From contig NZ_PYNW01000003.1 of NCBI RefSeq assembly GCF_003026105.1, forward strand, positions 1 through 64,000: DNA of 64,000 bases. Reading direction: 5' to 3'. The notes under the pieces are model-generated. The model saw only the letters and a program-made list of their open reading frames with translations. It made no database searches and was not told the origin of the DNA. A program made the translations under genes and the position numbers. Source of the DNA: Photobacterium sp. GB-56. Lineage in GTDB: Bacteria; Pseudomonadota; Gammaproteobacteria; Enterobacterales; Vibrionaceae. Each line of letters begins with the position of its first letter. Position 1 is the first letter of the stretch. Positions 35,101 through 43,067 of this stretch are shown piece after piece.

Positions 35101-36071
35101 CTCGTTAGCGCGATATCAGCCAGTGAAATGCCTTTGCTAGACGCCGTAATTTGGGTTGTTAGTGACATTGGTGCGGCATGACGCAAATCAATATCAAGCA
35201 GGGATTCAAGCTGCGCGGTATCAACCCAATCAAGTTTTACGTTGGCTGTTGACGGCGTACTACTGTGGAATGGATGAATATCTGCATCAATATTGAGTTT
35301 CGCCCCAGCAAAGCTGCCTGTTGCGTCTAATTTACCTTGCTGCTCATTGATCAGGGATTCTAAATCACCGGCCAGTGAAACATCATATTCATTGCCCATG
35401 GCATTACCTTTCGCTTGTAATAGCCATTTATCCGGTTTGGTTAACGATAATTGATCTAAATATACGTTGGCATACTGTCCGGTATGTTGATCTAAATAAT
35501 CAACCGATACTTTTTCCGCTCGAATATTATTGCTCAGTGCCAGTTTAAACGGTGTTGATTGAGTGGTTTCTTTCGGTTTTTCACTGGTTTGCTCGGCAAA
35601 CACCCAGTTCGCTTTGCCTTGATTATCTTTTGATAGGTGTAATGAAATATCTTTGAGATCCAGATAGTCAATCTTTAGGGTATGAGATAAAAGAGGCAAA
35701 ACAGAAATTTTTGCACCAATGTAGCCTGATTTCAGCATCGGCTCCCATTTCATTGCTTTAGTATTGGCAACGGTGACATCGCTTAACTCAATTTCAGGGC
35801 TAAATGATAGGGTCAGTGACATGTCACCACCAATGGTTGTTTCACGATCTAAAGTAGAACTTAACCATTGGTTGATATCATGCCGGTGGTCAGCTAAATC
35901 GATCTTAACCCCATAAGCGAGTACCCCAGTTGCGGCAATGATAGGGGTGAGTATGGCAATAGAAGTCCACTTCGCCACTTGTTTTAGTTTGTTTTTCTTT
36001 GGTGGCTGAACCGGATTATCCTGTTTTTCAGAGGATGAGTCCGTCTCAGCTGGAATGTGTGATTGCGTCAT
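32115..36071 (-). CDS. AsmA-family inner-membrane-anchored protein
   Basis: A 1318-residue protein. A Pro/Lys-rich cytoplasmic start is followed by one membrane helix (WTSIAILTPIIAATGVLAYG, about 35-54) and a very long periplasmic beta-rich region. The AsmA N-domain signature VKIDLADHRHDINQWLSS and the C-terminal AsmA_2-like repeats (LNANFKLNVGEVRSGKDWLG, GGFNVKNGNMTQRDLLLDTS) are visible. Members form lipid-transporting bridges between the inner and outer membrane or affect outer-membrane assembly. It is longer than E. coli AsmA (617 residues) and closer in size to TamB/YhdP-class proteins. Monocistronic. Confidence 0.85.
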   Translation of the reverse strand: MTQSHIPAETDSSSEKQDNPVQPPKKNKLKQVAKWTSIAILTPIIAATGVLAYGVKIDLADHRHDINQWLSSTLDRETTIGGDMSLTLSFSPEIELSDVTVANTKAMKWEPMLKSGYIGAKISVLPLLSHTLKIDYLDLKDISLHLSKDNQGKANWVFAEQTSEKPKETTQSTPFKLALSNNIRAEKVSVDYLDQHTGQYANVYLDQLSLTKPDKWLLQAKGNAMGNEYDVSLAGDLESLINEQQGKLDATGSFAGAKLNIDADIHPFHSSTPSTANVKLDWVDTAQLESLLDIDLRHAAPMSLTTQITASSKGISLADIALTSPITSAKGFLDISLAQNAKDLNHINGKLNIPLIDLRPWLQPQPPVMYGVGYAAAAPQQSPLQKALDQWLVKTETHLDLSVDEIKGLGTPVNNISLKVEGDKGKLHAPMTANIADVPFRGTADIDATQWTSTVDVKLGAKDSQLGEMAGWISGIPHAKGHLDKAQLQLTTQGTKLQDWIDNSQLALNIDKAHIDWGAKASFAIDKAALTSGMEQPFSSDIQGKIMDIPVKITAKAGTLSDIINHHNWMPSLHFSSPVVDIKAQGEFVKTNWQKGSWLNLTVHSKDVGKLSPWLGTRASMHGKIDFKGKLTNTGDWLTLNIPTMALMQSQGKVDFKWKQNTKTPFLTLNAQFNTLNFNQLGQFVDRKKVPTVEQTVPTQGVNLDMPLLSNKVVIADADVKLGINKMLWANQQIDDTQFSGQLRDGKLKPAPFSARYAGSLYQGDISLDINNNAIQSQLHLGVDKPNVGQILKQFNVTNDLGMTLDSAKLSLSLSGRTVLELMEQAKVEAQLNGGKLRVADTYTGKAFNVALRQGKFITGPDTATHLTISGQAANKPVNIEIDSVSLKQANDGRKSVPVTLTANVGDIALNAESNVSLPINPQKLNLTFKATTPNLDRFNAFTGLELPPYGPVTVAASLSTDKVGYHLRNMLVQVGSSKLQGKGDFLPPMKGQDRPTVSLDLRAPFIQINDFKVKNWQAWLPKDSKEKTTPAKTVDKPVPVLSPEGLNKLNANFKLNVGEVRSGKDWLGAGKLDWTLHNGLLSLNPLHIKLPGGNIDIKGSVKAQKALFDIHLNGLVKNFDYGIIARRIDPKTDMNGKISFEFNLNSLANTPDSLMNNANGFIGFAAWPKAFQANLIDLWAVSLADAVLPKFVTKDHSVLNCVAGGFNVKNGNMTQRDLLLDTSRIQVHGAFNASYKNRDFNLYLSPKSKKAQIFSLQTPVDVHGTFNKFHFDVPLSAIIKTSVRFTTSPVVAPLQWLFEKPIAANGSAECERIWQGK

Positions 36072-36249
36072 AATTGGTCAGATTTTCTCTAATGAAGGCG
36101 TGCAGCATGCTGGCATCTTGCGAAAAAGCGATGATTAATCGGCATTGCAGATTGCTGGCAAAGATATACTGCCCAAATAATATAGTCAGACAGTATAGCA
36201 AAAATAGGGTTCCCTTATATTACGCCGTTAGAGGTAACAAAAAATAAAT

Positions 36250-37071
36250 TCAGCGATTTAGCTCTTGTTGTAAGGCAATGCAAATGATGTCGGTCAGCGT
36301 TTGTTGTGCTGCAAGGTGTAAATTGAAATGCTGATTCGCAATGCTATGCAGTGGTGGCTCACAAATTATATTGAGCTTCATGTCAGCAAGGGAATTAAGC
36401 AGTAAATCGTCGGGTGTGCTTATGACAATAATGGCAGCGCCATGAAGCTTAGCGGCATGGGCTGTAAGTTGTAAAATAGGTTGTTCACTATTATTGCTGA
36501 TCACAAAAAGCACGTCTTGCTCTGTTAGTGTGTTGGCGATGGTACTTTGCAATGCATGATCTTTACTGTGAATAACAGGTAAACCTAAGGCTAGCAATTT
36601 ATCATTAAAATCACGGGTAATAATGGCATTTGCTCCCAGTCCGACGAGTTGAATCCGTTGGGCTTGGCTTAATCTTGCTGCAATATCGGTCAGTAATTGA
36701 GTATCAATCGCTTTGGTTGTATCAATAATGGCATTGGCTTTTTGTTGCGCCATTTTACTTAAGCTACTCGCAAGCGTGTTATTGGGCTCTGGTTGAGTCG
36801 ATAATTGATTTAGCACATTACCGCCGATGGTATTGTGCCTTGCTAATTCTTCACTGATCGCCATTTTAAAGGCAGGAAATCCTTTAAAACCAATACGCTG
36901 AGTAAATTTTACAATACTCGATTGACTAACATTGGCCGCTTTCGCAAGCTCTTGTGATGACAGTGAAACCACTAATTCAGGTTGTGCTAAAACCAAGGTC
37001 GCAATCTTTTGACCATTAGGGGAGAATTGTGATTGTAGGTTGGCGATTTTATCAAGTGCAGTCATAGTCAT
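36250..37071 (-). CDS. murR: MurR/RpiR-family transcriptional regulator
   Basis: A 273-residue protein with the RpiR N-terminal helix-turn-helix (LAKAANVSQSSIVKFTQRIG, about 40-65) and a SIS sugar-phosphate-binding domain (about 120-260; VGLGANAIITRDFNDKL). It is divergent from murQ with a 142-151-bp gap, so it very likely senses N-acetylmuramic acid 6-phosphate and represses murQ. In E. coli the operon also contains the PTS gene murP; none is seen here. Starts at ATG 37071 or 37065. Confidence 0.85.
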   Translation of the reverse strand: MTMTALDKIANLQSQFSPNGQKIATLVLAQPELVVSLSSQELAKAANVSQSSIVKFTQRIGFKGFPAFKMAISEELARHNTIGGNVLNQLSTQPEPNNTLASSLSKMAQQKANAIIDTTKAIDTQLLTDIAARLSQAQRIQLVGLGANAIITRDFNDKLLALGLPVIHSKDHALQSTIANTLTEQDVLFVISNNSEQPILQLTAHAAKLHGAAIIVISTPDDLLLNSLADMKLNIICEPPLHSIANQHFNLHLAAQQTLTDIICIALQQELNR

Positions 37072-37222
37072 AACAGTTCGAGCATTTATCTTGATAATAG
37101 CCTGAAAAACACTGAGTTACCGTGATATTTACAGCGTTATGTTAATCGCGAACAAGAATCTAGAGCCTGATACGCTTGTTGAATATGATGAATAAAGAAC
37201 GAATAAAACTAGGATGAAAACC

Positions 37223-38122
37223 TTGAAGATTGATCTGACCCAACTCGTCACAGAAAGTCGCAATACGGCAAGCCAAAATATCGATATGTTATCCACGGTT
37301 GAGATGCTAAAGGTGATCAACAATGAAGATAAAAAAGTCGCGTTAGCGGTTGAACAAGTATTACCTGAAATCGCCATTGTCGTTGATGCTATTGCAGCGG
37401 CTTTTCAACAAGGTGGACGTTTAATTTACGTAGGTGCAGGTACATCAGGTCGATTAGGTATTTTAGATGCCAGTGAGTGCCCGCCAACCTATGGTAGCAA
37501 GCCAGAGCAGGTTGTTGGCTTAATAGCTGGTGGCCATAAAGCGATTTTAAAAGCGGTAGAAAACGCAGAAGACAATCGTGAAATGGGCGCACAAGATCTG
37601 ATTGATCTGAACTTTAATTCAAAAGATGTGTTAGTGGGCATTGCAGCCAGTGGACGTACTCCTTATGTGATAGGTGCGATGGAATATGCCAAAGCACAAA
37701 ATGCGATGGTCGCGTCTATTAGTTGTAACCCACAAAGCCCAATGGCTGTTGTTGCCGATGTCGCTATCACGCCAGTGGTTGGGGCAGAGGTTGTAACGGG
37801 ATCATCACGTATGAAAGCAGGCACAGCACAAAAGTTAGTGTTAAATATGCTGACAACAGGGGCGATGATCCGGGTTGGTAAAGTGTATGGCAATTTAATG
37901 GTGGATGTGGAAGCAACCAACGCTAAGCTGGTTGAACGCCAGAAAAACATTGTGATGCAAGCAACCGAATGTAGCCGTGAAGAAGCAGAACGCGCATTAA
38001 CTGCCTGTAATGATCATTGTAAAACCGCGATTGTGATGATCTTAGCTGGTGTTGATGCTCAAACAGCCGCAGACTTATTAGCGAAAAATAACGGATTTAC
38101 TCGCCAAGCCATCCAAGCCTAA
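37223..38122 (+). CDS. murQ: N-acetylmuramic acid 6-phosphate etherase
   Basis: I prefer TTG at 37223 ([14 protein letters not shown]): AGGA lies eight bases upstream, whereas the ATG at 37214 overlaps that same AGGA. About 299 residues, normal for MurQ. The SIS domain shows [39 protein letters not shown] and [14 protein letters not shown]. The enzyme cleaves the lactyl ether of MurNAc-6-phosphate to GlcNAc-6-phosphate and lactate in the cytoplasm, as part of cell-wall recycling. A bidirectional terminator separates it from the convergent mltC gene. Confidence 0.92.
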   Translation: MKIDLTQLVTESRNTASQNIDMLSTVEMLKVINNEDKKVALAVEQVLPEIAIVVDAIAAAFQQGGRLIYVGAGTSGRLGILDASECPPTYGSKPEQVVGLIAGGHKAILKAVENAEDNREMGAQDLIDLNFNSKDVLVGIAASGRTPYVIGAMEYAKAQNAMVASISCNPQSPMAVVADVAITPVVGAEVVTGSSRMKAGTAQKLVLNMLTTGAMIRVGKVYGNLMVDVEATNAKLVERQKNIVMQATECSREEAERALTACNDHCKTAIVMILAGVDAQTAADLLAKNNGFTRQAIQA

Positions 38123-38134
38123 CGATACAAAACA

Positions 38135-38171
38135 CAAAGCCCTATCTCGATGGTCGATGATAGGGCTTTGT
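38135..38171. terminator. Bidirectional terminator murQ/mltC
   Basis: CAAAGCCCTATC pairs with GATAGGGCTTTG around a loop that itself contains a TCGA palindrome. A T-rich tail is present on both strands. Confidence 0.85.
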
Positions 38172-38186
38172 TAGTGCTATAGGCGG

Positions 38187-39305
38187 TTATAAATTTTGAA
38201 ATTCTTTTTGGAAGTTCAGCACTTTTTCTAAGTATCGGCGCGCTTCAAGTTTTGGGTGCTTATTTGTGAGCGCCCAATAGGCTTGATTGGGTTGCAATTG
38301 ATTGAGCTTATCCATGGCTCGCTGTCTATCGGAATCAAAGGTTGATAACACGCCACCTGCACCACTGTTATAAGCGGAAATCATACTGTAATGCTTAGTG
38401 GTAGGATTTCGCACATCCCTTAAATAGCGGGTTTGTAAAATGTGCAAATAAGCGGTCCCCGTATCAATGTTGTTAGCCGGATCAAACAGGTAGTCTTTGG
38501 TTGGTATCCCCGGTTTGTTCTTCACCAGTTTAAATACATCCGCCCCCGCTGTTTTCGGGATCACTTGCATTAAACCGTAAGCCCCTGCGTGGCTGACAGC
38601 AAACGGGTTAAAACTACTTTCAGTTTTTACCACCGCATAGATAAGATCTTCTGAAATACCGTATTGGCGAGAAGCTCGCTTAATTAAATCCGCATATTGG
38701 TATTCACGTTGCTCAAGGTGATCACTCACCATATCTATTTCAACATAGTAAGCTGTGCCTCGTTTGAGTGGCTTGGTGTGCAGCTTATTTTCAATCAGAT
38801 AATCAGCAAAACGCCCAGCGCGCCAAGGCCATTGAATATCTTGGTTATCATGATCTTTAACTTGCCCCAGTAAGAAAGGCTTACCGTTAAGTGGAATCGA
38901 TTTGTCACTGAATAAATCCACTTGAGAAGGATCGGCTGGCATCAGCAAGGTTTCTTCAATCGCTTTTTTCAGTGTGGCTTCGGGGGCGTATTGAGCAACC
39001 GTTGAAACGTAAATTTTCCCGTTATCAAAATCAATGTGCGCACGTGTACGATAACCATCAAAGTATTTCACATAACGGTGTTTTCCTGCTTGCAGGTATT
39101 CGTCATCGCCCCATTGCTTTTTCACTTGTACACCAAGATAAGCCAATAAGGCCTGCATGGCTTGCTCATTATTCACATTACCAGTGCTTATATTCCCGCT
39201 ATGATTGGGATAAGTGGGCTTGCAGTTATAGAGACATTCAACTTGGTTTGATGAACACCCAGCGGCAAGTAAACAGGTTGTAATAATGAGCAATGCTTTT
39301 TTCAT
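38187..39305 (-). CDS. mltC: Membrane-bound lytic murein transglycosylase C
   Basis: ATG at 39305 is chosen: AGGA lies five bases upstream and it begins a lipoprotein signal with lipobox LLAAGC. An earlier start at 39320 is less likely. About 372 residues: an N-terminal MltC-specific domain, then a Slt-type catalytic domain with the glutamate in VVKTESSFNPFAVS and the motifs GAYGLMQVIPKTAG and MISAYNSGAGG. It cleaves peptidoglycan to 1,6-anhydromuropeptides at the outer-membrane inner leaflet. Those products feed the recycling path that includes the neighbouring murQ. Confidence 0.93.
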   Translation of the reverse strand: MKKALLIITTCLLAAGCSSNQVECLYNCKPTYPNHSGNISTGNVNNEQAMQALLAYLGVQVKKQWGDDEYLQAGKHRYVKYFDGYRTRAHIDFDNGKIYVSTVAQYAPEATLKKAIEETLLMPADPSQVDLFSDKSIPLNGKPFLLGQVKDHDNQDIQWPWRAGRFADYLIENKLHTKPLKRGTAYYVEIDMVSDHLEQREYQYADLIKRASRQYGISEDLIYAVVKTESSFNPFAVSHAGAYGLMQVIPKTAGADVFKLVKNKPGIPTKDYLFDPANNIDTGTAYLHILQTRYLRDVRNPTTKHYSMISAYNSGAGGVLSTFDSDRQRAMDKLNQLQPNQAYWALTNKHPKLEARRYLEKVLNFQKEFQNL

Positions 39306-39332
39306 GGTTATCCTTACCACATATTTCCGTGA

Positions 39333-39679
39333 TTAATGGGTATTGGCGGCATCACGGATAGCTTTATTAAGATCAGACGTTAAATTATCGACAAATTTAT
39401 GTTGTTCTGCACGTTGTTTACGTTCACGTGCTTGTTGAGCGAGATAGTTATTCCAGTAGTTTTCTTCATCGTCATCATCTTTGATGTTGTTCCATCCCTT
39501 TTCGAGGCACTCTCGGTTTTCTTTTCTTTCTGTGAGCTGACGTTTCGACTGTTGAATGCTGTTTTGCAGCTTTTGTAAGCCATTACTCACTGAATGTAGC
39601 GTGTCGACGAGAACTTGGCCTGAGTAGATGTTGAAAAAATGCTTACAAATGCAATTAATAACCAGAAATTATGTTTCAT
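39333..39679 (-). pseudogene. Frameshifted small secreted coiled-coil protein
   Basis: ATG at 39679 starts a clear signal peptide (MKHNFWLLIAFVSIFSTSTQA) that runs into a stop at 39587-39589. In another frame the sequence continues as QVLVDTLHSVSNGLQKLQ and then a charged helical protein to 39333 (KGWNNIKDDDDEENYW, QQARERKQRAEQ). The frames join smoothly at GGCC (39617-39620) if one base is missing, giving STQA followed by QVLV, a good signal-peptidase junction. So this is one gene of about 115 codons with a single-base deletion or a sequencing error. The GTG at 39590 has no ribosome binding site. It lies directly upstream of mltC. Function is unknown. Confidence 0.65.
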
Positions 39680-39933
39680 TATCGCTCTATATTTAACAAA
39701 AAGTAAAATATAGAGTTTCCATTTTGAGAGGAAGAATTCAAGATTATTTTTACCGTGTATTTTACTACTACCATTAATCGCCACCCTGGATGAGTCATAC
39801 GGTAGGCGTCGCTTACATGTTGTTACAATATCTCAATTGTTATTCGCAATGGTTGTGGTTGAATAGCGCGACTTTAATTTTAAGAGGTATAAAATACATA
39901 TGGACGACCCCACGAGTTGTTCTCTTTTCCTAA

Positions 39934-39951
39934 ACTCCTTTGTTAAGGAGT
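39934..39951 (+). promoter_or_regulatory. Hairpin sequestering the ribosome binding site of the TerC-family gene
   Basis: ACTCCTT and AAGGAGT form a perfect seven-base-pair stem with a TGTT loop. AAGGAG is the only good Shine-Dalgarno sequence and lies eight bases before ATG 39959. Translation should depend on opening this stem. Confidence 0.75.
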
Positions 39952-39958
39952 CTATTCA

Positions 39959-40723
39959 ATGCTAGATCTTTTCCTTCAACCTGAAGCAATGATGATATTT
40001 GCGACCTTATTTGCCTTAGAAGTGGTATTAGGTGTCGATAATATTGTATTTATTTCAGTACTATGTGAGCGATTACCAGAACATCAACGCAAATTAGCCC
40101 GTAACCTAGGTATTGCACTAGCAGTTGCTGCGCGTATTGGTCTTGTGTTCTCAATCAGTTGGGTAATGTCATTAACTCAACCATTATTCTCTATTGCTGA
40201 TTCTCCGTTCTCTGGTCGTGATTTGATCATGATTGGTGGTGGTGCATTCTTATTAGCGAAAAGCTTAAAAGAATTGTGGATGTGTTTCTCTGGTGCTCAT
40301 CACCAAGAAGCCAGCAAAGTGCGAGCAGGTATTGCTTTAGTCTTGCTGCAAATCGTAGCGGTGGATGCGGTGTTCTCTATGGACTCTGTGATCACAGCGG
40401 TAGGTATGACAAGTGAAGTCCCACTGATGGTTGCTGCGATTTTAGCGTCAGCAGTTGTGATGGTACTGTGTGCTGAGAAGATCAACGATTATGTATTGCG
40501 CTATCCGGGCTTGAAAACATTAGCACTACTATTCTTAGTAATGTTAGGTGGTATGTTAATGGCTGAAGGTTTTGCGATTCATTTGAATAAAGGATATGTG
40601 TATTTTGCGATGGCATTTGGTTTATTAATTGAAACCTGCCACATCCTATTGAAAAAGCGAAATAAGACAATTATCCGTCGTATCTACCCACAGCAATGTG
40701 GCTGGGCAGTTAAAGTAAAATAA
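39959..40723 (+). CDS. TerC-family integral membrane protein
   Basis: A 254-residue protein with about seven membrane helices. The TerC motifs are FALEVVLGVDNIVFISVL near residue 20 and AVDAVFSMDSVITAVGM near residue 140; their acidic residues are thought to bind metal. It resembles E. coli YgdQ and the shorter relatives of the manganese exporter Alx. TerC proteins are linked to manganese or calcium export and metal loading of secreted enzymes. The leader places the ribosome binding site in a hairpin, suggesting RNA-level control. A terminator follows. Confidence 0.85.
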   Translation: MLDLFLQPEAMMIFATLFALEVVLGVDNIVFISVLCERLPEHQRKLARNLGIALAVAARIGLVFSISWVMSLTQPLFSIADSPFSGRDLIMIGGGAFLLAKSLKELWMCFSGAHHQEASKVRAGIALVLLQIVAVDAVFSMDSVITAVGMTSEVPLMVAAILASAVVMVLCAEKINDYVLRYPGLKTLALLFLVMLGGMLMAEGFAIHLNKGYVYFAMAFGLLIETCHILLKKRNKTIIRRIYPQQCGWAVKVK

Positions 40724-40746
40724 CCGCGTATTCGACAGATAATATA

Positions 40747-40776
40747 AAAGCAGAGCCTATGTGCTCTGCTTTTTTA
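40747..40776 (+). terminator. Terminator of the TerC-family gene
   Basis: AAAAGCAGAG and CTCTGCTTTT flank an eight-base loop and a long T-run follows. Confidence 0.9.
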
Positions 40777-41159
40777 TTTTTGCAGTATAAAACCTTCATC
40801 GTTTATTTATTACTGTTGGTTTGTAACCAAATTGCATTGTTATATTTAACTAAACGAAAGTCTTTTCACTCGAATAATATGAGTCATCACAGGCTTAAAT
40901 TTTAGTGTCCTAACTTATTTTTGCCCCTTTATCAGTTAGACCTAATACTCATTCATATCGTATTAACGATATTTTGGATTAGTTTTATTTGTACCTTTAA
41001 CCTTTGTCTTTGTAACCTTGTTTTGTAAGCAAAAAAATATCACTAACATAATGACATCATATGCGCAATCAAAGTAAAATTGTCTAAATTTTTAGTCACC
41101 ATGCTATGTGAAAGCAAAAATGATTATTAATACATTGTTAGGCTCAAAACGAGGATTGA
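40777..41159. other. Intergenic region upstream of the J-domain gene
   Basis: About 380 bp, AT-rich, without a gene. A GTTAGGC heptamer at 41138-41144 resembles an integron core site but shows no attC structure. No clear promoter. Confidence 0.4.
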
Positions 41160-42179
41160 ATGGATATTCAAGAAGCAACGCTTTTACTTGATATCGAAGG
41201 AGATATCACTGGTGATAAAGTTGACGAAGCATTTAAAAAATTAGCATCGAAGCTTCACCCTGATAAAGGTGGAGATACCGATGATATGGCTCGTATAAAT
41301 AAAGCTAGAGATGTTTTGCAAGAACAAGCCTCTTTAAGAAACCTTCCAGCAGTAATTAAACAATTTGAGCTAAGCATCAAAGAAATGAATGCTGTTGCTA
41401 GAGAGCAAAGAGTATTAGAAAAGAAAGTGGAAAAGTCAGAGAAGGAAATTCTCTACAGTGCAACAAATAAGCTGAAATCATATAAAAATATAGCTTTAAT
41501 TCTAGCGGCAATTTCTACAGGAGCTATTTTCTTGGGTAAAGATCTACCAAAAGAATTAACCTCAAGCTTTACACCTGAAGTGGGGGAAACTCCTGTTTCT
41601 GTATCTCAGCCTATAGAAAGTGACCTTGTGAAGAATGCGCAGTTAAAGGTCTCAAAAGATAGTGAAAAGAAAGACAAACCTACACTGACAGCAGAGGAAT
41701 CAGCGGCTCTAAAAAAATATGAGTCCAAAATGAAAGAATATCTCAGATATAAGGGGTTGGCTTATCAATATGAGCAGCAAAAGGCTAAATCTAAACAGTT
41801 CACATTAATGTGGTATTTGCTGACCTTTGGAATAGGTATTTATGCTGGATTTGGGGCGTTTATAATTAATCAAAAAATACGAAGAATAGAAGAAGAACTA
41901 GAAGAATTCTTAGAAGATCTTTCGTTTAAGTCTCATTATGCACAAATTCTAAGGGACTTATTTGAAGATGATCTCAAAGATTCATGGGTTTTCAAAGATT
42001 TATTCGAAGCAGTTTCGAAAAATGGACGGGAGAATAAGCGGTTACGGCCACTATTGAGAGGGGTTAGCAGTAAGAAAATTACTCAACTACTCATTAACAA
42101 AGGACTTGAGTCGTCTTCTTTAATTGTGAAACACAGTGGGCGAGAAAATGGTTATGAAGAAACTTACTCACTATCATAG
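41160..42179 (+). CDS. J-domain membrane protein
   Basis: A 339-residue protein. Residues about 1-60 are a J domain with H33-P34-D35 in KLHPDKGGD, so it should stimulate an Hsp70 ATPase. A Lys/Glu-rich coiled coil follows, then a membrane helix (about 108-127), a polar segment with KYESKMKEYLRYKG, a second helix (LMWYLLTFGIGIYAGFGAFI) and a charged C-terminal domain of about 95 residues. Both ends are probably cytoplasmic. Co-chaperones of this layout recruit DnaK to the membrane. The C-terminal domain is not one I recognise. The gene stands alone in AT-rich DNA and may be accessory. Confidence 0.7.
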   Translation: MDIQEATLLLDIEGDITGDKVDEAFKKLASKLHPDKGGDTDDMARINKARDVLQEQASLRNLPAVIKQFELSIKEMNAVAREQRVLEKKVEKSEKEILYSATNKLKSYKNIALILAAISTGAIFLGKDLPKELTSSFTPEVGETPVSVSQPIESDLVKNAQLKVSKDSEKKDKPTLTAEESAALKKYESKMKEYLRYKGLAYQYEQQKAKSKQFTLMWYLLTFGIGIYAGFGAFIINQKIRRIEEELEEFLEDLSFKSHYAQILRDLFEDDLKDSWVFKDLFEAVSKNGRENKRLRPLLRGVSSKKITQLLINKGLESSSLIVKHSGRENGYEETYSLS

Positions 42180-42273
42180 AAAACCTAACAAAGCGCTGCA
42201 ACCTGCTTCTATCCATACTTTTTCTAATATCTACTGACGAAAGTAGAGCAATTAATCTAAGCAGTTTCTGTCC

Positions 42274-42307
42274 ATATGTGAGTTAGCTATTAGGCTAACT
42301 CACATAT
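42274..42307 (+). terminator. Perfect 14-bp stem-loop after the J-domain gene
   Basis: ATATGTGAGTTAGC and its exact complement flank a six-base loop. No T-run follows, so it may act as an mRNA 3' stabiliser or weak terminator. Confidence 0.5.
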
Positions 42308-42372
42308 TAGACAAACTCGTTATGTTATGTGGCTATGCAGCATGCATAAGATTATTGCTAAACCCTGATCGC

Positions 42373-42930
42373 CTATTGGTTCTCATGAATAATTCTGATT
42401 AATTTAGCAGGTGTTCCACCATATAGAGAGTCAGGTGGTACATCGGTATTAACCACTGAGTTAGCTGCAATTACAGAACGCGCACCAATGGTCACACCTT
42501 TATTGATCACAACATTGCCCCCAATCCATACATCGTCCTCAATCGTAATAGGATCACAAATGGTTTCCCAGTTACGGCGATTGAGATAGTTTAGATCATG
42601 GCTAGCACAGTAAAGCTGGGTGTTCGGGCCAATCATTACGTTATTGCCAATAATAATTTTAGCGCCATCCAACATTGTTACGTTCATATTGATGAAGGTC
42701 TTTTCCCCAATCGAGATCGTTTTACCGAACTCACAATAAAAGGGGGAGCGGATGTGACTCGATGCAGAAATCTTTCCCATTAGCTGTTGAAATAGTTCAT
42801 GACGCTGACAGTCATCTGTACTTTGGTTAATGGTCTGTAATAAGTTCGAAGCATTTTGACGAATCTGGTTAATACAGTCTGCGCCGCCGTCAAAGTCTTC
42901 ACCGGCAAGCATTTTTTCGAATTCAGTCAT
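42373..42930 (-). CDS. Sugar O-acetyltransferase (maltose/galactoside acetyltransferase type)
   Basis: ATG at 42930 (MTEFEKMLAGEDFDGG) has GAGAG seven bases upstream; the frame extends to 42942 without support. About 185 residues. Hexapeptide repeats run from about 60 to 180 with IGNNVMIGPNTQLYCASHDL, which holds the catalytic His of the LacA/Maa family. The end is VVNTDVPPDSLYGGTPAKLI. It transfers acetyl from acetyl-CoA to sugars in the cytoplasm. It is monocistronic and no sugar-uptake gene is near. Confidence 0.9.
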   Translation of the reverse strand: MTEFEKMLAGEDFDGGADCINQIRQNASNLLQTINQSTDDCQRHELFQQLMGKISASSHIRSPFYCEFGKTISIGEKTFINMNVTMLDGAKIIIGNNVMIGPNTQLYCASHDLNYLNRRNWETICDPITIEDDVWIGGNVVINKGVTIGARSVIAANSVVNTDVPPDSLYGGTPAKLIRIIHENQ

Positions 42931-43067
42931 GTTGTCTCTCAACGTGCTATAGAGTTATTTGAAATAAAAACGTTATGTTTACTTACTGATTTAGATTGTT
43001 ATTGAGTAAGTAATTCCCAAGAAAATAGAGCCAATCTACCCAAAAGATGAAAGCAATGGCTAAGGGT

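Noticed and set aside
39785-39958. yybP-ykoY manganese riboswitch before the TerC-family gene
   Set aside because: I could not find its conserved loop sequences; only the short hairpin over the ribosome binding site is supported.
41138-42190. Integron cassette with attC sites around the J-domain gene
   Set aside because: GTTAGGC and ACCTAAC heptamers occur, but the paired inner arms of an attC site are missing on both sides and no integrase is near.
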